From the NCBI GenBank assembly GCA_003235365.1, contig QJWJ01000254.1:1-64000 (forward strand): a stretch of DNA of 64,000 nucleotides, written 5' to 3'. The notes under the pieces are model-generated. The model was not told the DNA's origin, did not search any database, and was given only the letters and a program-made list of their open reading frames with translations. Positions 27,403 to 39,100 of the stretch are shown piece by piece. Position 1 is the first letter of the stretch, and each line of letters starts with the position of its first letter. Both the position numbers and the translations under genes were made by a program. This DNA is from Deltaproteobacteria bacterium. GTDB taxonomy: Bacteria; Myxococcota_A; Polyangia; Polyangiales; Polyangiaceae.

Positions 27403-28719
27403 GTGGACATCCCGTTTCGTCTCGATTCTTCCCCCGAACAAGTCGTCGAAGCTCTGAGGAACGCCCAACGTCGCCGCGTGTGTCTGACGCTGGATGCCTC
27501 TAGCGGGCAGCTCGTTGCCAGCGACCCGTCGTGCTCGGCAGCGGCTGCCGCCATCAGTGCCAACTCGCGTGACTTCGCAGGGCACGAAGCCGTGCTCTTG
27601 GAAATCGGCGCGCAGAGCGATGCGCTGCTCGGCGCTTTCGTGCACAAGACGATTCGAGGTCAGGCTGCCGGTGGGGTCCGACATTGGCGTTACACCAGCG
27701 TCGCCGACATGGTCGTCGACGGGCTGAGGCTCGCGCGCGGGATGGGCCGCAAGAACTCCCTCGCCGGGCTGTGGTGGGGCGGGGGCAAAGGCATCATCGC
27801 TCGCCCCGCCGACCGAGATCCACGCGATGCCGACTACCGGGCTGCGGTGTACGCCGACTACGGACGCTTCGTTTCCTCGTTGCGCGGTCTGTACGTGACC
27901 GCCGAAGACGTCGGCACGACGGCGGCGGACATGGCACAGGTTCACACCACGACGCGCTTCGTCACCTGCGTGCCGCCCGAAATCGGCGGCTCCGGCAATC
28001 CGTCGAGCGCCACGGCACGCGGCGTGGTGTGCGCCATGCAAGGCGCGCTCGCTTGGATGAACCAGGGGAGCCTCGAGGGCAAACACGTCGCGATGCAGGG
28101 GACCGGCAACGTCGCGGGATTCATGGCCGGGTACCTACTCGAGGCCGGCGTGGCTCGAATTACGGCGGTCGACATCTCCGAAGCTTCCGTTGCGGCGCTC
28201 ACCCAGCGCTGGCCCGATCCGCGGCTTCAAGCTCGTTGCGTCGCGCCGAGCGATTTGTCCATCTTCGCCACCGATTGTGACGTCTTGGCCCCCAACGCAC
28301 TGGGCGGCGTGCTCAACCCCGAAACCATTCCGCTACTCAGAGCCAAGCTCGTGTGCGGCGCGGCGAACAACCAGCTGCTCGACGACACGCGCGACGCCAT
28401 GGCGCTGCGCGAGCGAGGCATCCCCGTCGTGCCAGACTTCGTCGCCAACCGAATGGGCATCGTGCAGTGCGCGAACGAACAATACGGCTGTCTTCCAGAC
28501 GACCCTGCCATCCTCCGCCACTTCGATTCGAACTGGGACGATTCGGTGTTTGCCGTGACGCAGGCAGTGCTGAAGCGCGCTTCGGACGACGGCATCACGA
28601 CTGCGGCCGCAGCCAACGCACTGGCCGACGAGGCATCACTGCAGCCCCACCCGCTGTGGCCAAACCGCGGCAAAGACATCGTCACCGCGCTGCTCGCGGA
28701 GCGCTGGGCCGACCAGTAG
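27403..28719 (+). CDS. Glu/Leu/Phe/Val dehydrogenase family protein
   Basis: A 438-residue NAD(P)-dependent amino-acid dehydrogenase. The substrate domain has the GGGKG lysine motif (AGLWWGGGKGII) and the catalytic region YVTAEDVGTTAADM; the Rossmann domain has MQGTGNVAGFMAGYLLEAG followed by the acidic AVDIS that contacts the nicotinamide cofactor ribose. C-terminal CGAANNQL and VVPDFVANRMGIV match the family. The LeuDH-like TAEDVGT suggests a branched-chain or aromatic substrate rather than glutamate, but this is inference. A long, less conserved N-terminus makes it bigger than typical LeuDH (about 365). The GTG at 27403 (VDIPFRLDSS) is the most likely start; no ATG is suitably placed. Confidence 0.87.
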   Translation: MDIPFRLDSSPEQVVEALRNAQRRRVCLTLDASSGQLVASDPSCSAAAAAISANSRDFAGHEAVLLEIGAQSDALLGAFVHKTIRGQAAGGVRHWRYTSVADMVVDGLRLARGMGRKNSLAGLWWGGGKGIIARPADRDPRDADYRAAVYADYGRFVSSLRGLYVTAEDVGTTAADMAQVHTTTRFVTCVPPEIGGSGNPSSATARGVVCAMQGALAWMNQGSLEGKHVAMQGTGNVAGFMAGYLLEAGVARITAVDISEASVAALTQRWPDPRLQARCVAPSDLSIFATDCDVLAPNALGGVLNPETIPLLRAKLVCGAANNQLLDDTRDAMALRERGIPVVPDFVANRMGIVQCANEQYGCLPDDPAILRHFDSNWDDSVFAVTQAVLKRASDDGITTAAAANALADEASLQPHPLWPNRGKDIVTALLAERWADQ

Positions 28720-28839
28720 TCGATCGATCCGACGGATGACCTGGCCCTGCCGGACTTGGGGGCCAGTCCGCTCGGCGCGCCCGCGACCATTTGACGAGTT
28801 GCGGTTACGTATGGCGACGAGTCGCTGTAGGCTGCCGAG

Positions 28840-30429
28840 GTGCAGCTTCATCCGACGCGTACTGCCGTCGACCTGACCTTCGCCGCGATCTTCGTCGTGG
28901 TGGTCGGGCTGATCGCCGAACGCGCGGCGATCGTCGCGTGGGGCGGCGCGCTGCTACTGGGGCTGGTCACGGCGCGATCGGTGACGTTGCTCGGGGTCGC
29001 TCGCATCCGCAGCGCCGGCTTCGAGATGCTCTGGCAAGAGCAGCGCCGGCGAGTACGCGTCGCCGTCGGCGAAACCGTACGCCTGGAGGCCGAAGTGCGC
29101 AACCGCGACGACCGAGCGGCGCGCTACGTCGAACTGCGCTCCGTGCATTCCCCCCACCTGTCGGTGACCCTCGAACCCAACCGCGGCGAGGTCCCAGCTG
29201 GCGGGCGTCTGAGCGTCGCGGTCGAAATTCGCGCCAGCCGCACGGGGCGCCACGGCCTGTATGGGTTGAGTCTCGAGGTGCAGGGGGGCCCGGGCCTGTA
29301 CGAGGTACCGCTCACCTTCGCCAATCCATTCGGCGTCGAAGCCATGCCACGCGTCTACTCCATGCGGACCCGCCCAGCCATCGGCGGGCGCAGTCGCTCT
29401 CACGCCGACGCCGGTCGCCCCGGCAAGCGACCGAACGGCAACTACGAACTGCGCGAGATCCGCGCCTACCAACCCGGTGACGCCTTCAAGCGTGTCGCTT
29501 GGAAGGCATCAGCGCGGCGCGGCCGACTGATGGTTCGCGAATTCGACATCGAAGAACGCGAAGTGGTGTGGCTCGTGCTCGACGCGTCTGTCGAACTGTG
29601 GGCGGGTCCGTCGGGGGGTTCGCCTTTGGACTGGGCCATCGACGCCACCGCATCGTTGGCCGAACACCACTTGCAGCTGGGCAACCGCGTGGGGGTGGCC
29701 GTCGTCGGTGGGCGGCAACTGGCGTGGCTCCCTCCCGCGGCGGGTGCCGCGCACGCGGCGCGCGTCATGGAGGTCCTGGCGTTCTCTTCACACACACACG
29801 ACTTCGATCGCAGCGGGCTCGATTCGGGAGACATCGCCCACCGCGTCGCGGAGCACCTGAGGCCTCTGAGCGCAGCGCCGTTGTCGGACGCCGCACTGCG
29901 TGACCACCAGCGGCTCGCCAAGCACGCCCATGCGGTACTCGGCAAAGCGCCGTTCGACGTCATCTCTGCACCCGTCTGCTCGAACCCGGCAGATGGAGCG
30001 CTGCGCGCCTACCTGATGGCGTTCGGCATCGACTCACCTCCGAAGGTGGAACCCGAACGGTCGCGAACCGACTTGGCATTGATGGCCACACTCACTGAAA
30101 TTTCAAAACAGAAACCCCATCCGAGCCTCGTCGTCGTGTGCTCTCCACTCCCCGAACCCAACGAACAGGCGACACTGATTGAAGGCTTGTCGAAATGGCC
30201 GAGACGCCGCGGTCAGCTCCGCTGGTTGCCCGTTCCGCTCGAACACGGCCTGGAGGACATGGACGAAGGCGTGGCGCAAACCGTCGCATTCGCGGTGCGA
30301 CTGCGCACCGAAGCCCGCGCCGCGGCAGGAAGCGAAGCGCTCAGACGCATCGGAGTGCGCGTCGAGCGTCCCGAGCGACGCCGGCCCGCCTTACCCAAGG
30401 ATGAGACGGCGCAGACGGTGGCCTCGTGA
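28840..30429 (+). CDS. DUF58 domain-containing membrane protein
   Basis: A 529-residue protein with two adjacent N-terminal membrane segments (about 11-50), an Ig-like region (VRVAVGETVRLEAEV) and the DUF58 signature YELREIRAYQPGDAFKRVAW followed by KASARRGRLMVREF. A von Willebrand-like fold follows (VWLVLDASVELW, with part of a MIDAS-type motif). DUF58 proteins are the usual partners of MoxR ATPases. The start is a GTG at 28840; no nearby ATG precedes the first membrane segment. Its stop overlaps the GTG of rsmA (GTGA), so translation is coupled. Confidence 0.87.
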   Translation: MQLHPTRTAVDLTFAAIFVVVVGLIAERAAIVAWGGALLLGLVTARSVTLLGVARIRSAGFEMLWQEQRRRVRVAVGETVRLEAEVRNRDDRAARYVELRSVHSPHLSVTLEPNRGEVPAGGRLSVAVEIRASRTGRHGLYGLSLEVQGGPGLYEVPLTFANPFGVEAMPRVYSMRTRPAIGGRSRSHADAGRPGKRPNGNYELREIRAYQPGDAFKRVAWKASARRGRLMVREFDIEEREVVWLVLDASVELWAGPSGGSPLDWAIDATASLAEHHLQLGNRVGVAVVGGRQLAWLPPAAGAAHAARVMEVLAFSSHTHDFDRSGLDSGDIAHRVAEHLRPLSAAPLSDAALRDHQRLAKHAHAVLGKAPFDVISAPVCSNPADGALRAYLMAFGIDSPPKVEPERSRTDLALMATLTEISKQKPHPSLVVVCSPLPEPNEQATLIEGLSKWPRRRGQLRWLPVPLEHGLEDMDEGVAQTVAFAVRLRTEARAAAGSEALRRIGVRVERPERRRPALPKDETAQTVAS

Positions 30430-31283
30430 GCATCGACTTCCCAACGCCAAAGGCGACGCTGGCTCAATACGATCTGCGGCCGAAGAAGAGTTTCGGTCAG
30501 AACTTCCTCGCCGATGCGCAGCTCGTTGATCGCATCGCCGCCCTGGCCGGTGATCGAGCCCACGTGATCGAGATTGGTGCCGGGCTCGGTGGATTGACCG
30601 CGTGTCTGCTCAACCGCGGACATCGCGTCACCGCCATCGAGAGAGACCGAGATCTGATCGCGGTGTTGACCGACGTCCTGCAGCCCGCGTTGCAGGACGG
30701 TAGTCTGAAGATCCTCGAGGAAGACGCGAAGGCAGTCGACGTCGCCGAGTTGTTCGCTGGAGCTGAACGTCGAGTGTTGATGGGGAACCTGCCCTACCAA
30801 ATTACCGGGCCGCTTCTGCAGAACGCGGTGGTCACGCAAGGTAGCCTCGATCTGGCGGTGTTCCTCGTCCAAAAAGAGGTGGCCGACCGCCTGTGCGCAG
30901 CCCCATCGAGCAAGACCTACGGCGCACTGAGCGTCTTTGCACAAGCCGCCTTCGAGGTGACGCGAGCGATGATCGTGCGCCGCGGCGCCTTCTATCCCCA
31001 GCCCAACGTCGATTCGGCAGTGGTCACCCTCACTCCGCGCCGACCCCCGATCTCCGAAGAGACCGAGGCTTTCCGCCAGTTGGTGCAAGGCGCCTTTCGC
31101 GAGCGGCGAAAGGTGCTGCGCAACTCGTGGAAAGGGGTGCTCGGCGCGAGCCGTCAGGCGCTCGAAGCAGCTGCAACCGAGTGCGGCATCAGCCTCGACG
31201 CGCGCGGGGAAACGCTGAGCGTCGAACACTTCGCACGTATGGCGGTGCGCCTGTCGCGGCCCGATCCGGGAGGTCAGCCGTGA
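30426..31283 (+). CDS. rsmA: 16S rRNA (adenine1518-N6/adenine1519-N6)-dimethyltransferase
   Basis: A 285-residue KsgA/RsmA methyltransferase. KKSFGQNFLAD is the family start signature, EIGAGLGGLT is the SAM-binding motif I, TAIERDRD supplies the acidic ribose ligand, and GNLPYQITGPLL is the NLPY catalytic motif IV. It dimethylates two adjacent adenines in helix 45 of 16S rRNA as a late assembly checkpoint. The start is GTG, overlapping the stop of the DUF58 gene by four bases; its own stop overlaps the GTG of the next gene in the same way. Confidence 0.96.
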   Translation: MSIDFPTPKATLAQYDLRPKKSFGQNFLADAQLVDRIAALAGDRAHVIEIGAGLGGLTACLLNRGHRVTAIERDRDLIAVLTDVLQPALQDGSLKILEEDAKAVDVAELFAGAERRVLMGNLPYQITGPLLQNAVVTQGSLDLAVFLVQKEVADRLCAAPSSKTYGALSVFAQAAFEVTRAMIVRRGAFYPQPNVDSAVVTLTPRRPPISEETEAFRQLVQGAFRERRKVLRNSWKGVLGASRQALEAAATECGISLDARGETLSVEHFARMAVRLSRPDPGGQP

Positions 31284-31807
31284 ACGCTCTGCGACGGCTC
31301 GGTCTGCCAGGCGTTTGCGGCGTGGTGCTGCTGAGCCTCGGCCCCCCCGCGTGCGAATCGTCGACGTCGGGACACGCCGGATCAGATCCTGACGCGACGG
31401 CGCGATTCGGAGTGTTCTTCGGCGGCCAGGTGCAGCAACGCCAGGAGCTACCGTTCGTGCTCGACACGGCGAGGCAACGACAGGGATTTCGCGTCGAGTT
31501 GAGCCGGCCGCTGCAAGCGCCAATCGAGCTGCACTGGGAAATCAGCCGCCCTGCACGGCGCGGTTCGAAACAACCCTTCGCGACGCCGCTGGGCCGAGTC
31601 ACCGAACTGGGCAGCGCGACGTTGGGGGCCGGGCAGCGCGAGTTCGAACACGACGTGCAGTTCAAACCAGGAGACCCTTTGGGCCTGTGGAACGTGCGCG
31701 TCGTACTTGGCGACCGAGTTCTGCTCGATCGAGCCTTCGACGTCTACGACTCGGACCAACGCCGGGCCGCAGCACGACGCGCGACGCCACCAGACGGGGG
31801 GCTCTGA
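31280..31807 (+). CDS. Small exported protein, putative lipoprotein
   Basis: A 175-residue protein of unknown function. The start is a GTG overlapping the rsmA stop (GTGA), preceded by GGGAGG. The N-terminus MNALRRLGLPGVCGVVLLSL is a signal peptide; the following PPAC is a weak lipobox without the usual Leu at -3, so lipidation is uncertain. The mature region looks like a single beta-rich domain (FRVELSRPLQAPIELHWEI, GLWNVRVVLGDRVLLDRAFD), reminiscent of Ig-like domains. It closes the DUF58-rsmA operon. Confidence 0.75.
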   Translation: MNALRRLGLPGVCGVVLLSLGPPACESSTSGHAGSDPDATARFGVFFGGQVQQRQELPFVLDTARQRQGFRVELSRPLQAPIELHWEISRPARRGSKQPFATPLGRVTELGSATLGAGQREFEHDVQFKPGDPLGLWNVRVVLGDRVLLDRAFDVYDSDQRRAAARRATPPDGGL

Positions 31808-31883
31808 TCGTCGCGCCGGTGAGCGCAGTTCCTCGCGCAACGGCGTCAGCAAGCGGGCCCAGCTCCGGACTCCCCAAATGACG

Positions 31884-31905
31884 CGAGCCCTCGGATGAGG
31901 GCTCG
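31884..31905. terminator. Terminator hairpin between the convergent small lipoprotein gene and atpC
   Basis: CGAGCCCTC (31884-31892) and GAGGGCTCG (31897-31905) form a perfect 9 bp stem with a GGAT loop, 17 bases beyond the atpC stop. On the minus strand a short T-run follows. It could end both converging transcripts. Confidence 0.65.
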
Positions 31906-31921
31906 GGAGACGACAAGCACT

Positions 31922-32422
31922 TCAGGATTCGGCGATCGGATCGTCGTCTTCGTCGTCAGTCAGGTTCACGCCGCCAGCCATCTCGTAAACCGTGCGAATG
32001 GTGGGCGGCGGAGGATCGCCGTACAGCTCGAGGCGAGCGGCAGCCCAGAGCTCCTTGGCAACCATGTCGACGTATTCGGGTGCCTCGGGCTCCCCTTTGT
32101 ATGCATCGAGCGCCTCGTCCGCTTCCTTGAGTTCGAGTCGAACCCGGACCGGATCGATGTCCTCTTTGCGGCAGAAGGAGCGAGTCAGCACCACGGCCTT
32201 GTCTTCGAAGACCTCGACGAAACCCGGGCCCACCGCGACCCGAACCTCTTTGCCGCCACTGTGAAAACTGACCAGACCAGTCTTGAGCGCGGCCAACATG
32301 GGACGGTGGCCGGGAAGCACACCGAACTCACCGTCGACACTCGGCGCGGTGAACTCAGCGACGTTTTCCTGCAATGCCGCCCCATCGGGGGTGACGATTT
32401 CCAAAGCAATCGAGTCAGCCAT
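31922..32422 (-). CDS. atpC: ATP synthase F1 subunit epsilon
   Basis: A 166-residue F1 epsilon subunit. The beta-sandwich (about 1-85) opens ALEIVTPDGAALQENVAEFT and contains the conserved GEFGVLPGHRPML; a helical region follows (EADEALDAY). It is longer than the usual 130-140 residues, with a C-terminal acidic tail (NLTDDEDDDPIAES). Epsilon couples proton flow to catalysis and can inhibit ATP hydrolysis. It lies 80 bp downstream of atpD on the same strand, and a hairpin terminator follows. No other ATP synthase genes are nearby. Confidence 0.94.
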   Translation of the reverse strand: MADSIALEIVTPDGAALQENVAEFTAPSVDGEFGVLPGHRPMLAALKTGLVSFHSGGKEVRVAVGPGFVEVFEDKAVVLTRSFCRKEDIDPVRVRLELKEADEALDAYKGEPEAPEYVDMVAKELWAAARLELYGDPPPPTIRTVYEMAGGVNLTDDEDDDPIAES

Positions 32423-32502
32423 GTCGGTCGCAGACGCCTATCAAGTCAGAGGGGAACTCCAAACGAGTCGGAAACTCGAAACGAGTCGAAACGGGGTGTG
32501 CT

Positions 32503-34210
<1,708 letters not shown>

Positions 34211-36103
34211 ATGCTCTCCGAGGACACCATCAATCAGGTTCGCGATCGGGCCAACATCGTCCAGATCGTCGGCGAGCGGGTGAAACTCGAACGCGCCGGC
34301 CGCAGCTACAAGGGTCTGTGTCCGTTCCACCAGGAGAAGACACCGAGCTTTCACGTCAACGAGGAACGCAACTTCTACCACTGTTTCGGTTGCCACGCGC
34401 ACGGCGACAGCATTCGTTTCGTCCAAGAAACCGAGGGGTTGAGCTTTGTCGAGGCGATCCGCGAGCTGGCGACGCGCCTCGGCATCGAGATCGTCGAGAG
34501 CCGATCCGACGACGAGCGACGTCAGGAGCAGGCCGCCAAGCGCCAGCAGGAAGAACTGTTCGCGGTCAACGAAGCGGCCGCCTCGTTCTTCGAGCGCTGC
34601 TTGGCGCACCACCCGCTCGGCGAGGTTGCCTGCGCCGAGCTGCTGCGGCGAGGGCTCGAGCAGGGCGACGGTACGGATTTGGTGAGCAAGACCCTGGCCG
34701 CATTTCGGATTGGCTACGCGCCACACGGCTGGGACGGTCTCGTCCAACAACTCAAGCGGATCGGCCTGAGTCACGTCGCTGCAGAGAAGGTTGGATTGCT
34801 GGCGCCACGTAAGAACGGGCCCGGTCACTACGACCGGTTTCGCCACCGCTTGATGTTCGCCATCACGGATCTGCGCGGCCGCGTCATCGGATTCAGCGGC
34901 CGCAGTTTGCCGGAGCCTTCGCCCGAGACTTGCGAGCGACTGGGCCTGACGTCGATGGGCGGCGGCGACGAGCCGGCGAAATACGTCAATTCGCCGGAAA
35001 GCCCGATCTACCGCAAGCGCGAAGTGGTGTTTGGCCTCTTTCAGGCGCGCGACGCGGTGCGACAGCAGAACGAATGCGTGCTCGTCGAGGGAAACTTCGA
35101 CGTGATGAGCCTACACGCGCGGGGCATACAGAACGTGGTCGCTCCATTGGGCACGGCGTTTACACGCGAGCAGGCCAAGCTGATCAAGCGCTACTCGCAG
35201 AACGTCATCGTGCTGTTCGACGGAGACTCCGCCGGCAAGCGCGCAACGGCGGCGGCGCGGGAACCTTGCAAACAAGAAGGACTGATCGCCAAGGTGGCCT
35301 CGCTCCCCGAAGGGCAAGATCCGGACGACCTGGTACGCGATCAAGGCCCCGACGCGCTGCGGTCACGGCTCAAGGCTGCAGCAGGCATGCTCGAGTACTT
35401 GATGGAAACCATCTTGACCAGCGGCGCAGCGGCCACCGACGCGCAAAGCCGCGCCCAGAAACTGCAAGAGGTGTTGCAGCTGATCAAGAGCGAAGAGGAT
35501 CCGACGGTCCGCGCCCTGGCGCAAAGCCACGCCGACACCATCGCGGCGCGTCTGGGCATCACCGACTTGAGGAGCATGGGCGCAGTGCGACGCGCCGTCG
35601 CCGCGGCGACGAGTGACGGACAGCAGCCCGCCAACCAGAACTCACAACCGACGCGGCTGCGCGTCGCCGCGCCCGAACAAGCGCGCTCGCTCACCCAACG
35701 AGAGGCGGTCGACCGCCAAGTACTCGGAGTCGTCGTCGAGTGGCCGCAATTGCTCGAGCACCCGAGCGTCACCCCTCAGCTGGCGTACACCAGCGGCGAC
35801 GTGGCACTTGCAATCGCGGTCTTGGCTCGCAGCCCCGCGGACGCGGCGGAGCGACTCGACAGCTTCCCGACCTCCTGCAAGGATCTCGTCGCGCGCCATC
35901 TCGCAGCACCGAGCTACGACACCGAGGACGTCGCGCTGCGCGTCTTGCTCGACAACTTGAGCAAGCTCGCTGCGCGCGAACGCAAGCGGATCAAAGCACA
36001 CTTGGAAGAGGAACTGCGGGAAGCTCGCAGCAGCGGCGATCAAGCGCGCGAGGACGAACTGTTGCTCGAGCTGATCGCGCTCAGCCGCAATCGTGTGGGC
36101 TGA
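34211..36103 (+). CDS. dnaG: DNA primase
   Basis: A 630-residue bacterial primase. The N-terminal CHC2 zinc finger reads CPFHQEKTPSFHV ... HCFGCHAHGD. The Toprim core includes VLVEGNFDVMSL (catalytic Glu), APLGTAF and VLFDGDSAGKRA (DxD). A C-terminal region of about 200 residues follows for DnaB binding, less conserved. The ATG at 34211 (MLSEDTINQVRDRANIVQ) is the typical DnaG start. No rpsU or rpoD flanks it, so the common rpsU-dnaG-rpoD operon is absent. It converges, 29 bp away, on the zinc-ribbon/TPR gene. Confidence 0.96.
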   Translation: MLSEDTINQVRDRANIVQIVGERVKLERAGRSYKGLCPFHQEKTPSFHVNEERNFYHCFGCHAHGDSIRFVQETEGLSFVEAIRELATRLGIEIVESRSDDERRQEQAAKRQQEELFAVNEAAASFFERCLAHHPLGEVACAELLRRGLEQGDGTDLVSKTLAAFRIGYAPHGWDGLVQQLKRIGLSHVAAEKVGLLAPRKNGPGHYDRFRHRLMFAITDLRGRVIGFSGRSLPEPSPETCERLGLTSMGGGDEPAKYVNSPESPIYRKREVVFGLFQARDAVRQQNECVLVEGNFDVMSLHARGIQNVVAPLGTAFTREQAKLIKRYSQNVIVLFDGDSAGKRATAAAREPCKQEGLIAKVASLPEGQDPDDLVRDQGPDALRSRLKAAAGMLEYLMETILTSGAAATDAQSRAQKLQEVLQLIKSEEDPTVRALAQSHADTIAARLGITDLRSMGAVRRAVAAATSDGQQPANQNSQPTRLRVAAPEQARSLTQREAVDRQVLGVVVEWPQLLEHPSVTPQLAYTSGDVALAIAVLARSPADAAERLDSFPTSCKDLVARHLAAPSYDTEDVALRVLLDNLSKLAARERKRIKAHLEEELREARSSGDQAREDELLLELIALSRNRVG

Positions 36104-36132
36104 GCTCTCCGCGCGGTCGACGCAGCGAGCGG

Positions 36133-39100
36133 TCAGTTCCCCTGCCACACCTGGCCCGCTGCTCGTAGAGCGCGCTTGGCGTCGCTGCGATACGGCGAAT
36201 CTTCCGGACCCAGCTCGAGAAACCGCTTCCAGTGAACGAGTGCGCGGGGGGCAGAGCCCAGACTGGAAGCGGCCAGGTGATGAGCCTCCCACAACCAGGC
36301 CGGCGGGATCTTCTCGTCTTTGGCCAGTTCGATCGCCTTCTCGAGCTGGGCGGCCGCTTCGGCATTCTTGTGCTGGTTGTGCAGCACCTTGCCGTGGCGG
36401 AACAACCACGTCGGGTTCTTGCCATCCTCGGCGATCGCCAATTGCCACTCCGCGAGCGACTCACCCATGCGACCCATCTGAAAGTACGCTTGGGCCAAGT
36501 CCGCGTGCGCTTCGAAGCGCGACGGGCGGAGCTCGAGCGCCTTCTTGAAATCGATGATTGCGTCCCCCGCCCCGCCTTGGCGCAAGCTCAAGACGCCGCG
36601 TTGCCAGTATGCATCCGCGAGCCCCTGGTCGAGATCCAGCGCGGCGTTCAGCGACTGCTTCGCGAGCGCGACCTGTCCTGCCTCGTTGGCGACCCAGCCC
36701 ACGTACATGCGGTACTCCGCGCGATTCGGATCGAGATCCGTCGCTTCTTGCAGACGTTTGAGCGCCTCGACGTTGCGGCCTTGGAGAAACAGGGCTCGGC
36801 CCAGGCAGTGGTGGACTTCAGCCACCCGCGAACGGACCTTCGCGACCTCTTCGAGGATCTTCTGGGCCGCCTCACCCTGACCGACCGCAACGCGACCGCA
36901 GCCGACCCGCAACTTCAGATCGGCGTCCTGGGGATCCTTGGAGAGAGCCAGTTCGTATTCCTCGAGCGCCTCGTCGCTGCGCCCGGATTGCTCGAGCAAC
37001 AAGCCGCGTTCCAGCGGCAGCCCGGGCAGGTTCTTGTCCATCTTGGCAACGCGTTCGAAGGCCTTCCACGCCTCTTCGAAGCGCCGCAACCTGCGCAGCG
37101 CCGATCCTTCGTTGAACGCCGCGGTAACGTCCGTCGGGTCCAGCCGTTTGGCCGCGCGAAACTCCGTCAGAGCGGCCTCATAGCGCCCTTGGGACAACGC
37201 GACCCGACCCAGGCTGTTCTTCAGGAGCACCGATTTCGGGAACTTCTTTTGCGCTTCGTCGAGTCGTTCGTGCGCATCGTCGAGCTTGTTCACTCGACTC
37301 AACGACTGGGCCAGCGCGACGTAGGCGTCGATCACCACCGGCGCTTCTCCGCCTTCTTCGATGGCGACGCGGTAGGCGGCTTGGGCCTGCTGGCTCTCCC
37401 CCGAAGCGTCGGCCAGCTTGCCCGTCCAGTACGCGACCGACGGCAGCTTGCCGAACTGCTGCGCCAGCGGTACGAGCACTGCGCGAGCCTTCTCCACGCG
37501 GTCTAGCGAGAGCAGGCATTTGGCAACGCCGAGCTTCGCTTCCACGGGCGCATCTTCGCGCGCCGCGACGAGTTCGTAGCGAGCCAGCGCCGCGGCGTAA
37601 CGACCCGAAGCATAATGGGTGTCGGCGAGGCCGACGGAAGGGCGCATGGCCTGGGCGTCGGCTTCGACAGCCAGGGTGAACTCGCCTTCGGCTTTGCTCA
37701 GACGACCGCGCGCCAAGTGGATTTCGCCGAGCAGCGTGTGCGCGAGCACACCTTCGGCGGGGCTTGCCGCCTGCGGCTTCTCCAAGGTCTGGTCGATGCT
37801 CGCCATCGCCGCCTTCTCGTCGCCTTCCCGATAGGCGATCTGAGCACTCATCAGCTTCGCCCCGACGTGTTCGGAGTTGAGCGCCAGTGCTCGAGCCAAA
37901 CTGGTCTTCGCCGCGGCCAGATCATCGACGGCAAACTGCGCCCGGGCCAGGCCAAACCACGTCCACGCGCTCGGATGCGACGAGGCTACGGCTTGCCAAG
38001 CACCCACTGCCGCAACGCCGCCGCCGCTGGCCAGCGCGACCTCGGCAGCGAGAACTCGAGTCTGCAGATCATCGACGTTGACGCCGCGCTGCGCGGCCGC
38101 CCAGTCCCGCTCGAGCGCGGCTTGCGCGGCTCTGGCGGCGCCCAAGTAGGCGGTCTCGGGGTCCACCTCTTTTTGGAGCAGTTGATCGAGCAATACCTTC
38201 GCCGAGGCGCGCGTGCTGTCCAGACCACCGTAGCGCACGGCAAGCGAGAACTGCACGAAGGAACAATAGGCTTTCAACGGCGCAAAACGCGTGGCGCGCC
38301 CCCGCGTCTGTTCACACGTGGAAACGACTGTCTGGACCTGCTGGTAGTCGTCCGGGTCGAGCTGCCGCGTCACGTCTGCCACGACCGACTGCAGCAACTG
38401 TTCGTGCGCACTCCGGTTGAGTTGGTCCGAAATGAAGTGCACGCCGAACGGACCCACGTCGGGGAGTAGCGCCAACGCCCCACCGCCGAGAGCGCCAGCC
38501 AGCAGCCCCGCAAGCAACCACTTGCCCACCGAACGTTTGGGCGCTGCAGCCGCCGGAACGGGAGCCGAGGCGGCCGGTGACTTTGGAACCGACGCCGACG
38601 GACGTGCGATCGTCCCCTCGTCGCCACCAGCGACTCGCTCGACCGTCGGTGCCTGCTCTTCTTGAGGGATCGCTCCGAATTCCTCGCCGTCGTCAGCGGT
38701 ATCGAACGAGGTGCCCACGTCCAGAGCGTGAGTCCCCGAGTCACCACTCAGGTTCACTTCGCCGTAGGTCTCTGGGGACGATTCGGCCGGCGACGACAGC
38801 GCCGTCGGCGACTGCCCGAAGTCGTCGTCGAAATCGTGCTCGAAACTCGAGCCAGCGCTCACCGGCCGTCCCGTCCGACTGCGCGAGGATTCTCCAGATC
38901 GGCTCGGCGCGGCAAAGTCGAACGCGCTACCGCTCGTCGCGCTGGGCGGGGACGAGTCGAGGGAGAAGACGTCATCGTCAAAACCATCCAGATCACCGTC
39001 GTCGACGACCGTCGCGGCGGCGCGCCGCGATGGCGACAGTTCGAGATCCGGAAGGTTTGGCAACACTGGTGAGGCGGTGTCTTCCGAACCGACGGGTGGC

